Part shown: in pieces, positions 1-7,716 of the stretch
Position numbering within the stretch: position 1 is the first letter of the stretch
Layout of the letters: each line of letters begins with the position of its first letter
Source: an uncultured Collinsella sp.
Lineage (GTDB): Bacteria > Actinomycetota > Coriobacteriia > Coriobacteriales > Coriobacteriaceae
Direction: 5' to 3'
Length of the DNA: 20,045 nucleotides
NCBI GenBank assembly: GCA_900542555.1
Contig: UQNU01000045.1
Coordinates: 1-20,045 of the forward strand
The notes under the pieces: model-generated
The model's input: the letters and a program-made list of their open reading frames with translations, nothing else
The model's database searches: none
Told to the model about the DNA's origin: nothing
Made by a program: the position numbers and the translations under genes

Positions 1-404
1 ACACGTGCCTTGACATCGTCGAAGATCGCGGGCGCATAGGCGCCGTACTCGATAATGACGGAGATGTTGACGACCACGCGATTGTCATCGGTGACCTCGA
101 CCGTCACGCCCTTGGTCAGATTCTCGGCACCAAACTGCTCCTGCACAAAGTGCACGAGGTTACCCTTCATGCCCAGAACGTGCGGAACCTCGCGGGTGGC
201 CATGGCAACGATCTTCTCGATCACACCGTTGGAATAGGTCAGCGAGTCCTCGGACTCGTCCGCTTCCTCGTCGTCCTCATCCGTATCGGACTCGGCCTCG
301 ACGAGAGCCTCGTCCTCGAGCGTCACATCCTCGGCTTCGGCGACGACCGCCTCGTTCTCCTCGAGCTCGGTATCGGCTACATCGACCTTCGTATTAAAAG
401 CCAT
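1..404 (-). CDS. asp23: Asp23/Gls24 family envelope stress protein (3' end outside window)
   Basis: About 134 codons are visible from ATG at 404, and the gene runs off the left edge. The start is set by a near-perfect ribosome site (AAGGAGG) 4-5 nt upstream. Residues 1-55 form a very acidic, probably disordered tail rich in Glu and Asp. After that comes the Asp23 fold, beginning near LTYSNGVIEKIVAMATREVP and continuing into a V-T-V-E-V / V-V-V-N-I-S strand pattern typical of the family. In staphylococci Asp23 is an abundant protein tethered beneath the membrane by AmaP and linked to cell-envelope stress. Here it lies 44 nt downstream of a DUF2273 gene, which itself follows amaP, so the classic three-gene order is kept. 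The acidic N-terminal tail is longer than in textbook Asp23. The family call is firm; the physiological role is taken from other Firmicutes. Confidence 0.9.
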   Translation of the reverse strand, partial: MAFNTKVDVADTELEENEAVVAEAEDVTLEDEALVEAESDTDEDDEEADESEDSLTYSNGVIEKIVAMATREVPHVLGMKGNLVHFVQEQFGAENLTKGVTVEVTDDNRVVVNISVIIEYGAYAPAIFDDVKAR

Positions 405-448
405 GGTTCCTCCTTATGCCTGCCGCGGATGCGACAGTCGAATACATA

Positions 449-826
449 TTAGCGGCCGCTAAACAGACGGCCGAAGAAGTTGACGATCCCGTTCTCGCCG
501 TCGCGAATTTGGCCGATCACGGCGCCGATCAGCACGAAGAATGCAATGACGAGCGTGTCCCACAGGCCCAACGTGAGCACCAACACGGCGAGGATAAAGC
601 CGGCGACGGCGCCGAGCGTGGTGTTGGGATGACGCACAGCATAGCTCCAGATGGCAGCGCCCGTACCCTTGATGAGACCCATAGCCTCGTCAAAATCCGC
701 GGCTGCCGCGTCTTGTAACTCGGTTGCCTCTGCTTTGGAATCAACAGGTTCGTTCGCCGGCGTGGCGCTCTGGTCAATCGTCAGGCGCGGCGTACGAGCG
801 GTCTTATCTTGATTGGTATCACTCAC
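449..826 (-). CDS. DUF2273 small integral membrane protein of the asp23 locus
   Basis: A 125-residue protein. I chose GTG at 826 because GGAGG lies 6 nt upstream and because it gives an 8-nt overlap with the amaP stop, which suggests translational coupling. The longer reading frame back to 1039 is only the antisense-free shadow of amaP in another frame. Residues 1-50 are polar and Pro/Thr/Ala-rich. The C-terminal half holds two closely spaced membrane helices (around TTLGAVAGFILAVLVLTLGL and DTLVIAFFVLIGAVIGQI), followed by the basic tail NGIVNFFGRLFSGR. This is the DUF2273 layout, although the family is usually only 60-80 residues, so the soluble N-terminal extension is unusual. Its partners upstream (amaP) and downstream (asp23) suggest a role in the membrane complex that anchors Asp23. 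No enzymatic motif is visible. Confidence 0.82.
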   Translation of the reverse strand: MSDTNQDKTARTPRLTIDQSATPANEPVDSKAEATELQDAAAADFDEAMGLIKGTGAAIWSYAVRHPNTTLGAVAGFILAVLVLTLGLWDTLVIAFFVLIGAVIGQIRDGENGIVNFFGRLFSGR

Positions 827-1364
827 CGGAAACCTCCACGGTCTGGACGGTAGTCTTGGACGGCAAAAAGCGAACCCGTGCGGTCGTGCCCGGCGTGCCG
901 AGCATGGTGTCGCAGGCCTGCTCGATACGCTGCTGCATCGCGGCTGCAAGGGAGGCCACGTCCCGGTCGTCGAGCGCGATGGCGTCGACCTTAAAACGGA
1001 CGTGCGACTCGTCGGAGCCCTGCACGCGCGCCTCGACATGCTCGACCATCACGCGGTCGTCGCGCTCTGCCGCAGTGCGGGCGCACGAGGAGAGGGCCGC
1101 AAGCGTGACCTCGATATTACGCTCCCCCGCCGGATGCACGCAGGACGGCTCGCGACGAGCAAACATCAGGCGGAAGAAACCCACGAGCACGCCGAGTGCC
1201 ACGACACCGCCGCACGCCGTAACAACGATACGCGGCAGCGAATCGCGCATCAGCAGCATAAAGCGATAGGTATATGGTCCCCAAAACTGGCAGACTAACG
1301 TGCCCAGCGCCACGACGGCGGCGGCAAGATACACAATCGCCAGGGCTCGTTTGAGCACGCGCAT
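819..1364 (-). CDS. amaP: Alkaline shock response membrane anchor protein AmaP
   Basis: A 181-residue protein starting at ATG 1364, with GGGAG 6 nt upstream. Two N-terminal membrane segments (about residues 8-26 and 45-66) are separated by a short loop. A cytoplasmic alpha/beta domain follows (about residues 80-178) with an Asp23-like alternation of strands such as NIEVTLAALSS, HVRFKVDAIAL and ARVRFLPSKTTVQTVEVSGE. That is the AmaP plan: a membrane hairpin plus an Asp23-related domain that recruits Asp23 to the membrane. The 3' end overlaps the DUF2273 start by 8 nt, and asp23 follows, so these three genes are almost certainly one transcript. Assignment rests on domain layout and synteny; primary sequence conservation in this family is low. 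Confidence 0.8.
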   Translation of the reverse strand: MRVLKRALAIVYLAAAVVALGTLVCQFWGPYTYRFMLLMRDSLPRIVVTACGGVVALGVLVGFFRLMFARREPSCVHPAGERNIEVTLAALSSCARTAAERDDRVMVEHVEARVQGSDESHVRFKVDAIALDDRDVASLAAAMQQRIEQACDTMLGTPGTTARVRFLPSKTTVQTVEVSGE

Positions 1365-1416
1365 GCGGCGCTCCCTTCAAATCTTAATCCACAGAATGCA
1401 AAACGATTCGCATCAT

Positions 1417-1461
1417 TATAAAAGAGCCGGGTCCGGTGCCTCATGCACGCGGATCCGGCTC
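1417..1461 (-). terminator. Rho-independent terminator of yebC
   Basis: Read leftward, a 12-bp stem starting GAGCCGG (1461-1450 with 1424-1435, one G-T pair) encloses an inner GTGC/GCAC stem and a small loop. It is followed by TTTTATAAT. It lies about 70 nt past the yebC stop. A second small perfect hairpin (GCACGG at 1508-1513 with CCGTGC at 1520-1525) sits just after the stop codon. The TATAAT inside the tail could also serve as a -10 box for amaP, but I see no matching -35. Confidence 0.8.
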
Positions 1462-1530
1462 ATCTATTCCACGAGGCTTGCATGCTCGCTTCATTATGCC
1501 CAGATATGCACGGCTCAATCCGTGCGGGCG

Positions 1531-2337
1531 CTACTCCTCCTCGAGGGCAGCGATGACCTCGTCGGTCATGTCCATGGTGCTGTAGACGTCCTGGACGTCG
1601 TCGAGCTCCTCAAGACGGTCGATGAGGCGCTGAACCTTCTTGGCGTCGGCGCCGGAGACCTCGGTCGGGGTGGTCGGGACCATGGTGGTCTCGGAGCCCT
1701 TGACCTGGACGCCCTGCTCCTCGAGCGCCTTGGAGACAGCCATGACCTCGTTGGCAGTAGTCCAGACGATCCACTCCTCGCCGGCGTCCTCGTAGTCCTC
1801 GCCACCGGCCTCGGCGATGGCCATCATGAACTCATCCTCGTCACCGGCAGCACCGTTGGCGATCATGGTCTCCTTCTTGGCGTTCTCGTCCAGGATCTCC
1901 TTGGCGACGACGATCTGACCCTTGCGCTCAAACTGGAAGGCAACGGAGCCGGAGGTGCCCAGGTTGCCACCAGCGTGGGAGAAGGCGGAACGGACGTCGG
2001 CAGCGGTGCGGTTGCGGTTGTCGGTCAGGCAGTCGACGTAGACGGCGACACCGGCGGGACCGTAGCCCTCGTACACGATGTTCTCGTAGACGGCGGCGTC
2101 GGCACCCGAACCAAAGGCCTTATCGATAGCGGACTTGATCTTGTCCTTAGGCATGGACTGAGCCTTGGCCTTGGCGACGGCAGCGGCGAGACTGGCGTTG
2201 TTCTCGGGCAGCGGGTCGCCGCCGAGACGGGCAGCAACGGTGATGTTGCGGCTGAGCTTGGAGAAGAGGGCGGAACGCTTGGCGTCCTGCGCGCCCTTAC
2301 GATGCTTGGTTGTGGCCCACTTAGAGTGTCCGGACAT
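1531..2337 (-). CDS. yebC: YebC/PmpR family DNA-binding regulatory / translation-related protein
   Basis: A 268-residue protein from ATG 2337, with AGGAG 6 nt upstream. The N-terminus MSGHSKWATTKHRKGAQDAK is the family signature and is followed by the helical domain 1 (to about residue 75, with FSKLSRNITVAARLGGDP and MPKDKIKSAIDKAFG). Domains 2 and 3 follow, with YEGYGPAGVAVYVDCLTDNRNRT and the conserved AFSHAGGNLGTSGSVAFQF. The protein is some 20-25 residues longer than typical YebC. The extra length comes from an acidic segment around residues 165-190 (GDEDEFMMAIAEAGGEDYED). YebC proteins were described as transcriptional regulators (PmpR), and members of the family have more recently been linked to relief of ribosome stalling. 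Which role applies here cannot be read from the sequence. The gene stands alone, with a terminator downstream. Confidence 0.95.
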   Translation of the reverse strand: MSGHSKWATTKHRKGAQDAKRSALFSKLSRNITVAARLGGDPLPENNASLAAAVAKAKAQSMPKDKIKSAIDKAFGSGADAAVYENIVYEGYGPAGVAVYVDCLTDNRNRTAADVRSAFSHAGGNLGTSGSVAFQFERKGQIVVAKEILDENAKKETMIANGAAGDEDEFMMAIAEAGGEDYEDAGEEWIVWTTANEVMAVSKALEEQGVQVKGSETTMVPTTPTEVSGADAKKVQRLIDRLEELDDVQDVYSTMDMTDEVIAALEEE

Positions 2338-2502
2338 ACGTGTCTCCTATCGGTTTCGACCTAAAGCCCAGCGTGGATGCTCGGGCAATATAAACAAACG
2401 TCGTTATGATATACCTACCGGCCTGCAAGATAAACCCCAAAATGAAGGCGTCGTGATGATGCAAGCCTTTGGTGCAAAGTAACCTGACCCCAATGCGCCA
2501 AG

Positions 2503-4686
2503 TTAGGAGCAGAGGAAGTCGCTGCGGGTGATCGTGGCACCGATGGCAAAAGGCATGCAGGCGATGACCGGGTACAGGTAGCGCATGTAGGTCGAGCCGT
2601 TACATGGACCGATCAGGCACACGGCGAGCACGCCCAGCAGCGGTATCCAGATGGCCAGCGCGCGCCACGAATGGCGGCGCAACAGGTAAACCACCACGAC
2701 GACCATGATCCACACATAGGTGGCCGAGCTCATGGTGAGCGAGATAAACGGGATGCGCTGCACCGCCACGCGGTACAGGTTAATCAGGTGGTCGCACCAG
2801 CGCACAACCTTGCTATCGACCGGATGGAAGTCAAAGTACTTGAGGTTATCGGGCTTCGCCATGATCTCGGCACTGTGCGCGGTGCTGTAGACCCACGCAT
2901 CGCGAGCGCTCGGGTAGAAGTACCCGTAGTAGTTATTGACGAGCGCCGAGATATAGCACTCGGGGTCCCTTTTGAACATCTGGGCCCACACCTCAAAATA
3001 GGCCTTGATGTCCTCCTGTGAGGCGTACTCATTGAAGCAGTTTTTGACGGCATCCGACTTGTCGGGGTTGTAGCGACGGCCCAGGTTCTCGTACTTAAGC
3101 ACGCGATCGATCACAGCGCGCTCCTCATCGGTCACCAAGCCGTCGCAGGGAGCTTCCACGATGGTGCCGTCCTCCTTAACCGTAGGGTTGACGCCCGAGT
3201 TAAGGCCATCGTGCTTTTGGACGAAGCGTGCCGTCTGTTGAAACGGAATCGAGAGGATCTCGCGCTTGGAGCCCGGCGTGATATCGTGCGCCGGCATAAA
3301 TACCTTGGTGAAATACATGTTGGAGACAAGGCAGAGCGCAAGCACTGCAAGCACGCCGACCCAGCGGAAGCGCGACGTGGCGCATGAGACCGTGGTGCCC
3401 ATCTGCTTAGCCGCACGACGAGCGACATGTACATCCCAGGCGCAAAACGCCGCCGCAATCACGCAGGCCGCCAACGGAAAGACCAGGCCGCCGTTGCGCA
3501 AAAACGTGGAACCCATGGCACCCAGCACGAGCAACAGCCAGTCATGGCGCGCAAAGAGCACGGGCTTCTGTTCGCCCGCACGCTCGGCATTGGCATCGCG
3601 ACGGGGTAGGCCACATGCCACGAGCTTGACGGTCTGAACGAGCAGTACCAAAAACGCATCGGCAAAAAGTACATCTTTGGTCAGCAGCACCGCGTAGTTG
3701 GAGAACATCGGCATAAACGCAAAGAACAGCAAGATGACGCCGCGGACCGGCAGGCTCACGCCCAGCTTGCGCAGCGACGATATGGAATAGGACATGCAGG
3801 CGGCTGTGATGACAAATTGGGCACAAGTGTAGATGGCAAGGCCCGCATTGGCGCTGTTGAATAGCGAAAGCCCCAGCTGCACACACGAGCCGATGATGGC
3901 CGTGTGCACCACCGGATGATGTCCGTTGAGTAGCACGTTGGGGTCAAGCAGGCGTAGGTAATCGCTCGTGCCGTTGGGGTAGTTGAACCATTGGCGGACC
4001 TGCGCGCCCGTGTCTCCCATAAAGAGGCCGGGCAGCGAGGCGATAAGCGTGGGCGCCCAGACAATCATGAGTACAAGAAACGGCCCGACAAAAGGATGGA
4101 CCGAGAGCACGGCGTGGGCCACACGCCACACGCGGCCAAAGTGGGTCTCCGAAAACGGAATGCGGCGGGAGCCCAGCCAATCCAAAAACTCAAAAGCCAG
4201 ATAGAAGGCCACAATCGCCAGAAGCATCCAGCCCGCGCCATCAATCCAGGCGCAGATAACGCGTGCCTTGTCGCCCAGCACAATCTCGGCCGAATCGGTG
4301 AGGTCGTAGCTACGGCCGAACACCATGCAAACGGCAAAGAACAGCGATGGCAGCACGACCGACGGGCGCCAAGCGTCACCGCGGCCAAAGAACACATAGC
4401 GAAACGGCAGTGTGAGCAAACAGGCAAGCGCGAGCAGCATCACTGCGTCGGTATGGCCGGCAAACGAGAGAAGCACCTCGTAGCACACGTAGAGCGCGCC
4501 CGTCGCCTTGGGATCGATCGCCAGGACCGCGTTGCTCGACACCGGGGCGGGGTCGATGGAAAACGCCGTGGTCGCCAGCAGGGCGAGCAAAAATGCGATG
4601 AGCGTCTGTTTGGCGGGATAGCGCTTAAACCAAACGATGCGGGCGGCGTCACGCGCAGCCGTTGCGGAGAGGTCGGAATCCTTCAC
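2503..4686 (-). CDS. DUF6020-type large polytopic membrane protein (GT-C-like)
   Basis: A 727-residue protein read from GTG 4686. The ribosome site (AAAGG, about 11 nt away) is weak, but no other start lies nearby. I count roughly 12-14 membrane segments. There is a conserved block FMGDTGAQVRQWFNYPNG (residues 222-239) and NGHHPVVHT (254-262). TKD lies at 336-338, FLRNGG at 395-400, and MRYLYP at 701-706 near the C-terminus. Between about residues 462 and 645 lies a large extracytoplasmic domain, including IPFQQTARF and a region with NNYYGYFYPS. The GD/HH motifs in early loops and the terminal RYLYP resemble GT-C glycosyltransferase architecture, in which a lipid-linked sugar is transferred outside the membrane. 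That activity is an inference; the family has no established function that I know of. REP-like hairpins separate it from lgt upstream. Confidence 0.7.
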   Translation of the reverse strand: MKDSDLSATAARDAARIVWFKRYPAKQTLIAFLLALLATTAFSIDPAPVSSNAVLAIDPKATGALYVCYEVLLSFAGHTDAVMLLALACLLTLPFRYVFFGRGDAWRPSVVLPSLFFAVCMVFGRSYDLTDSAEIVLGDKARVICAWIDGAGWMLLAIVAFYLAFEFLDWLGSRRIPFSETHFGRVWRVAHAVLSVHPFVGPFLVLMIVWAPTLIASLPGLFMGDTGAQVRQWFNYPNGTSDYLRLLDPNVLLNGHHPVVHTAIIGSCVQLGLSLFNSANAGLAIYTCAQFVITAACMSYSISSLRKLGVSLPVRGVILLFFAFMPMFSNYAVLLTKDVLFADAFLVLLVQTVKLVACGLPRRDANAERAGEQKPVLFARHDWLLLVLGAMGSTFLRNGGLVFPLAACVIAAAFCAWDVHVARRAAKQMGTTVSCATSRFRWVGVLAVLALCLVSNMYFTKVFMPAHDITPGSKREILSIPFQQTARFVQKHDGLNSGVNPTVKEDGTIVEAPCDGLVTDEERAVIDRVLKYENLGRRYNPDKSDAVKNCFNEYASQEDIKAYFEVWAQMFKRDPECYISALVNNYYGYFYPSARDAWVYSTAHSAEIMAKPDNLKYFDFHPVDSKVVRWCDHLINLYRVAVQRIPFISLTMSSATYVWIMVVVVVYLLRRHSWRALAIWIPLLGVLAVCLIGPCNGSTYMRYLYPVIACMPFAIGATITRSDFLCS

Positions 4687-4706
4687 AGTCCGAATAGCCT
4701 TTCTAG

Positions 4707-4745
4707 AAACCTGCCAAAAAGGGACAGGTTTATTTTGGCAGGTTT
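4707..4745. repeat. REP-like palindrome, copy 1
   Basis: A perfect 13-bp inverted repeat (AAACCTGCCAAAA at 4707-4719 with TTTTGGCAGGTTT at 4733-4745) encloses the core AGGGACAGG. It lies just upstream of the DUF6020 start. Its core and layout match the neighbouring hairpin at 4790-4822 in inverted orientation, so the two look like a REP doublet rather than an operator. Confidence 0.6.
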
Positions 4746-4785
4746 TATCTGGGGAAACGTTACGGTTCTGTCATCGTTGCCCGGC

Positions 4786-4822
4786 AAAACCACCACAAAG
4801 GAGCCTGTTCCCTTTGCGGTGG
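4786..4822 (-). terminator. REP-like hairpin, copy 2, probable lgt terminator
   Basis: CCACCACAAAGG (4790-4801) pairs with CCTTTGCGGTGG (4811-4822) with one mismatch, around the core GGAACAGGC. Read leftward it begins 11 nt after the lgt stop and is followed by TTTT, so it can act as an intrinsic terminator. It shares the AAAGGGA(A)CAGG core with the hairpin at 4707-4745. Confidence 0.55.
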
Positions 4823-4832
4823 CATGTGGTGG

Positions 4833-5654
4833 CTAGATGTCATGGTAGATACGCTGGGGACGGTTGCGACGAAGGGCAAAGATGATGAGCGCCAGGCCCG
4901 CAATCACGAGTGGCAGGCTCAGTAGCTGACCCATGGTGATAACGCCACCCAGCAGATAACCCAGCTGGGCATCGGGCACGCGCACAAACTCAATGAGGAA
5001 GCGGACGATGCCGTAACCCATCACAAAGACGCCCATAAACGTACCCTGGGGCAGCAGCGGCTTTTTGCGGCTGAGCACCTGCAAAATACAGAAGAGCACG
5101 ACGCCCTCTAGGAATGCCTCATAAAGCTGGGAAGGATGGCGCGGCATATCGCCCGCGGTGCCGCCAAAGACCACACCCCAAGGCAGATCGGTCGGCTTAC
5201 CCCACAGCTCACCGTTCACGAAGTTGGCGCAACGGCCCAGGCACAGCGCCAGCGGAGCACCGATCACAGCAAGGTCGGCGATGGTCCAGGCGTCGAGCTT
5301 ATACATGCGGCACACGATGATGCCGCCCAAGATGCCGCCCACCAGGCCACCGTGGAAGCTCATGCCGCCCTCGTTGGTGGCAAAGATCTCGAGCGGGTGA
5401 GTCCAATAGTAGCCATCGCCGTAAAAGACGACGTAGAACAGGCGCGCGCCGATGATGAGGCCAAAGACCGCGCCGACCACGACGCTCGTCAGGTCATCGA
5501 TCGTGATGTCGAAGCCCCAACGACGCTGCGTGCGGTACATAACGACCGCCGTGAGCAGAGCGCCGACCACATAGGCCAGACCGTACCAGTAGATCGTGAT
5601 GGGGCCCGCCGAGATCGCAACGGGGTCAAGCATATGGTAGAGGTCGTTGAGCAT
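4833..5654 (-). CDS. lgt: Prolipoprotein diacylglyceryl transferase Lgt
   Basis: A 273-residue integral membrane enzyme from ATG 5654, with AGGGG 6 nt upstream. It transfers diacylglycerol from phosphatidylglycerol to the lipobox Cys of preprolipoproteins, the first step of lipoprotein maturation. The family landmarks are present: WYG at residues 23-25, GGMSFHGGLVGG (97-107) with the essential His at 101, and the Lgt signature as GRCANFVNGELWG (140-152) with Arg141, Asn144 and Glu149. HPSQLYEA (173-180) and EFVRVPD (222-228) with the conserved Arg follow. The signature is slightly divergent, since GRxGNF is usual and here Ala replaces the Gly before Asn. Seven or so membrane helices fit the known fold. 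It is followed by a hairpin terminator. A G+C-rich 100-bp gap with hairpins separates it from the NifU gene. Confidence 0.97.
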   Translation of the reverse strand: MLNDLYHMLDPVAISAGPITIYWYGLAYVVGALLTAVVMYRTQRRWGFDITIDDLTSVVVGAVFGLIIGARLFYVVFYGDGYYWTHPLEIFATNEGGMSFHGGLVGGILGGIIVCRMYKLDAWTIADLAVIGAPLALCLGRCANFVNGELWGKPTDLPWGVVFGGTAGDMPRHPSQLYEAFLEGVVLFCILQVLSRKKPLLPQGTFMGVFVMGYGIVRFLIEFVRVPDAQLGYLLGGVITMGQLLSLPLVIAGLALIIFALRRNRPQRIYHDI

Positions 5655-5680
5655 ATCGATCCCCTGCTCCCTACATACAA

Positions 5681-5713
5681 ATGCGGCCGCGGGCCTTGTG
5701 CTCGCAGCCGCAT
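5681..5713 (-). terminator. Hairpin between nifU-type gene and lgt, possible weak terminator
   Basis: ATGCGGC (5681-5687) pairs with GCCGCAT (5707-5713). Read leftward it is followed by TTGTATGT, a poor U-tract. A second hairpin (TGCGGA 5730-5735 with TCCGCA near 5746-5751) lies closer to the upstream gene. Together they may attenuate read-through from the NifU gene into lgt. The evidence is structural only. Confidence 0.3.
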
Positions 5714-5762
5714 ATCTGGACGTAACGTCTATGCGGAGCGTACCGTCCGCAGCTTTCGCATC

Positions 5763-6041
5763 TTAGAACGGCGCGTACTCGTCGTACAGGTCCTCGGCCT
5801 CGCCGGAAGCATTGACCTGCTCAACGCGGGTAACGCCGGGCACGTGCTCCTTCAGGATGCGCTCGATACCCATGGAAAGGGTCAGCGAGCTCATGGGACA
5901 GCCGGCGCAAGCGCCCTGCAGTTCCAGCTTGACGACACCCTCGTCGTCGACGCCCACATACTCCATATCGCCGCCGTCGGCCTGCAGGTTGGGGCGAATC
6001 TCTTCAAGAACCTTCTTAAGCAGCTCTTCGTTAACAGCCAC
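5763..6041 (-). CDS. NifU C-terminal-domain Fe-S scaffold protein
   Basis: A 92-residue protein from GTG 6041, with AAAGGAG 5 nt upstream. It is a stand-alone NifU-like domain: the N-terminal helix EELLKKVLEEIRPNLQADGG is followed by a beta sheet (VKLELQGACAGCPMS) that carries the CxxC motif at Cys45 and Cys48. These two cysteines, shared across a dimer, hold a transient Fe-S cluster in NfuA/NifU C-terminal domains. The C-terminal helix (TLSMGIERILKEHVPGV) and the last strand complete the domain. The tail EAEDLYDEYAPF is acidic and not part of the usual fold. It probably helps deliver clusters to Fe-S enzymes; the large dehydratase-related protein and the radical SAM enzyme in this window would be such clients, although that link is only circumstantial. 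Confidence 0.92.
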   Translation of the reverse strand: MAVNEELLKKVLEEIRPNLQADGGDMEYVGVDDEGVVKLELQGACAGCPMSSLTLSMGIERILKEHVPGVTRVEQVNASGEAEDLYDEYAPF

Positions 6042-6063
6042 AGGGGCTCCTTTCTCACAATAA

Positions 6064-6079
6064 CGCGGGCATGCCCGCG
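6064..6079. promoter_or_regulatory. Perfect 16-bp palindrome upstream of the NifU gene
   Basis: CGCGGGCATGCCCGCG is a perfect palindrome about 10 nt upstream of the ribosome site of the NifU-type gene. It could be an operator, a structure in the 5' leader, or the remains of a terminator for the dCMP deaminase gene (followed leftward only by TTATTG). Confidence 0.3.
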
Positions 6080-6210
6080 GACAGAAGCTATGTTACTACA
6101 GCCATGTACCCGCTCACGAGCCGTCCATGCGCGCAGACGCGACTTTCACGAGTAGTCAATTTGGGACGGGGCTCTTTTGGCTGTTTTGACGCCAGCTGCG
6201 TTGGCACGCG

Positions 6211-6735
6211 CTACTGCCGAGCCTGTCCCCCGGTACCAATCTGGACATCGACGATGACCTGGCGGTAGCTGATGCCGCAGGAGTCGAGAATGCGGCGGCT
6301 GATACGGCCGTCGTCGGTATCGGCGTACTTATTGTCCAGGTAGACGACCTCGCCCACGCCCACCTGCGCCAGGATCTTGGCGCAGTCGTGGCACGGAAAC
6401 AGCGTGACGTAGACCGTGGAACCCTCAAGGTCCTTGAGCGAGCCGCGGTAGTTGAGCACGGCGTTGGCCTCGGCATGCACCACGTAGTTGTGCTTATCCT
6501 GCAACGGGTCGTCGCTCGTGCCCCACGGGAAAAAGTCGTCGTTGAGCGCTGAGGGCGTACCGTTGTAGCCCACCGAAAGGATGCGGTGGTTGGTGTTGGC
6601 GATGCACGCGCCCACCTGCGTGTTGGGGTCCTTACTGCGGCGCTGCGCGGCGATGGCCACGCTCATAAAGAACTCATCCCAGCTAATGACGTCGCGGCGC
6701 TTGCCCGACGCGGTTTGATGAAGATCGTCCGGCAT
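6211..6735 (-). CDS. dCMP deaminase (ComEB/deoxycytidylate deaminase family)
   Basis: I place the start at ATG 6735 (174 residues) because GGAGG lies 8 nt upstream. The frame opens 36 nt earlier at ATG 6771, but no ribosome site precedes that codon. The zinc site of the cytidine/deoxycytidylate deaminase fold is complete: HAEANAVLN (87-95) gives the Zn-binding His87 and catalytic Glu89, and FPCHDC (113-118) gives Cys115 and Cys118. RSKDPNTQVGA (33-43) and VGYNGTP (55-61) are the usual dCMP-binding blocks. The enzyme converts dCMP to dUMP, feeding thymidylate synthesis. An insertion (ALNDDFFPWGTSDDPLQDKH) between the substrate loop and HAE is normal for this branch. The C-terminal end (GTGGQARQ) contains a GGGACAGGC stretch like the REP core seen near 4720, so the last residues may be a late addition. 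Confidence 0.93.
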   Translation of the reverse strand: MPDDLHQTASGKRRDVISWDEFFMSVAIAAQRRSKDPNTQVGACIANTNHRILSVGYNGTPSALNDDFFPWGTSDDPLQDKHNYVVHAEANAVLNYRGSLKDLEGSTVYVTLFPCHDCAKILAQVGVGEVVYLDNKYADTDDGRISRRILDSCGISYRQVIVDVQIGTGGQARQ

Positions 6736-6816
6736 GGCAGACACCTCCGAAATCGCAATAGTTTGACCCATTGTAGCAGGTGAAAGGTAGGGGCGCTTAT
6801 CCCACCAGCCCCCGCC

Positions 6817-7668
6817 CTACGCGCGGCGGGGCTTTTGGTTGATGTGGTAGAGCTCGGCGAGACCCCGCAGCGTCAACGCGTCATCGACCGTCAGGCTATG
6901 GCCGACCAGCGCCGCAAGTGCCTCGGCATCGTCACCGGTAATGACGATGGGCACATCGCCCTCCCCCGCGGCCTTGGTCGCGCGCATCTCGGCAAGCACC
7001 ATGTCGAGCATGCCGTCGATGCGGGCCACCTCGCCCAGAACCACGCCCGAGCGCATGGCCTCGCGCGTGTTGCGGCCGATGACGTGTGTCGGCGCCGAGG
7101 GCTCAACTTGAGGCAGGCGCGCCGCAGCGGCCGAGAGCGAACGGGCGCCGAGCGCCAGCCCCGGCGCGATAACGCCGCCGACAAAGGTGCCATGTGCGTC
7201 GATGACCTCGATATTGGTCGTCGTGCCCAAGTCGATCACAATGCACGGCGAGCCGTAGACGGCGCGGGCAGCCACGGCGTCGGCGATGCGGTCGGGACCG
7301 ATCTCGGCCGGGTCATCGTAGTGCACGGGTATGCCGGTCTTGAGGCCCGGCCCCACCGTGAGCACGCGCCCCGTGCAGGTACGGGAAAGCGCCGCCTTCC
7401 ACGGGCGCTCGAGCGCCGGGACCACGCAGCTCAGCACAGCAGCCGCGGGCACAAGCGCACCCGGCATGCCCGCATCGACCGCCAGTGCGGCCATGACCTG
7501 CACGAGACGCATGCGCGCCTCGTCTGCCGTGATGCTCGACGGCGTGGTGATCTCGCACGTCGCGAGCGGACATTCCTGCGCCGCGGCCGAATCCTCTGCA
7601 AACAGGCCAAAGCGAATGAACGTGTTGCCCACGTCGACCGTCAATATATATGCGCACCCATTAAGCAT
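6817..7668 (-). CDS. coaX: Type III pantothenate kinase CoaX
   Basis: A 283-residue protein from ATG 7668, with AAAGGAG 8 nt upstream. A longer reading to 7722 is possible but would put this ribosome site inside the gene. CoaX phosphorylates pantothenate, the first step of coenzyme A synthesis. The ASKHA-fold motifs are in place: the phosphate loop TVDVGNTFIRFGLF near the N-terminus, IGPDRIADAVAA, the second phosphate motif IDLGTTTNIEVID, and GGVIAPGLALGARSLSAAAARLP followed by the GRNTREAM block. The family usually reads DLGTA where this protein has DLGTT, a mild difference. The C-terminal ITGDDAEAL and LRGLAELYHIN are also typical. It diverges from the OPT transporter gene across a 190-bp intergenic region. 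Confidence 0.95.
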   Translation of the reverse strand: MLNGCAYILTVDVGNTFIRFGLFAEDSAAAQECPLATCEITTPSSITADEARMRLVQVMAALAVDAGMPGALVPAAAVLSCVVPALERPWKAALSRTCTGRVLTVGPGLKTGIPVHYDDPAEIGPDRIADAVAARAVYGSPCIVIDLGTTTNIEVIDAHGTFVGGVIAPGLALGARSLSAAAARLPQVEPSAPTHVIGRNTREAMRSGVVLGEVARIDGMLDMVLAEMRATKAAGEGDVPIVITGDDAEALAALVGHSLTVDDALTLRGLAELYHINQKPRRA

Positions 7669-7716
7669 CGTCGGCGCTCCTTTCGTCTGCCCAGCAGTAT
7701 ATCGCCTACCCGAACC

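Noticed and set aside
449..1039. 196-residue frame for the DUF2273 gene
   Set aside because: The N-terminal 70 residues are Arg/Ser/Pro-rich antisense-like translation of amaP in another frame. GTG 826 has a proper ribosome site and gives the expected protein.
1300..2364. 354-residue plus-strand frame opposite yebC
   Set aside because: Low-complexity Gly/Val/Asp-rich translation is the mirror of a G+C-rich coding gene; yebC on the other strand is unmistakable.
6736..6771. Upstream ATG start for the dCMP deaminase
   Set aside because: No ribosome site precedes ATG 6771, while GGAGG lies 8 nt before ATG 6735.
6825..6852. Hairpin near the coaX stop as terminator
   Set aside because: The G+C-rich stem (around 6806-6834) lies partly inside the coding end and has a T tract only on the + strand, where no gene approaches, so it is not supported as the coaX terminator.
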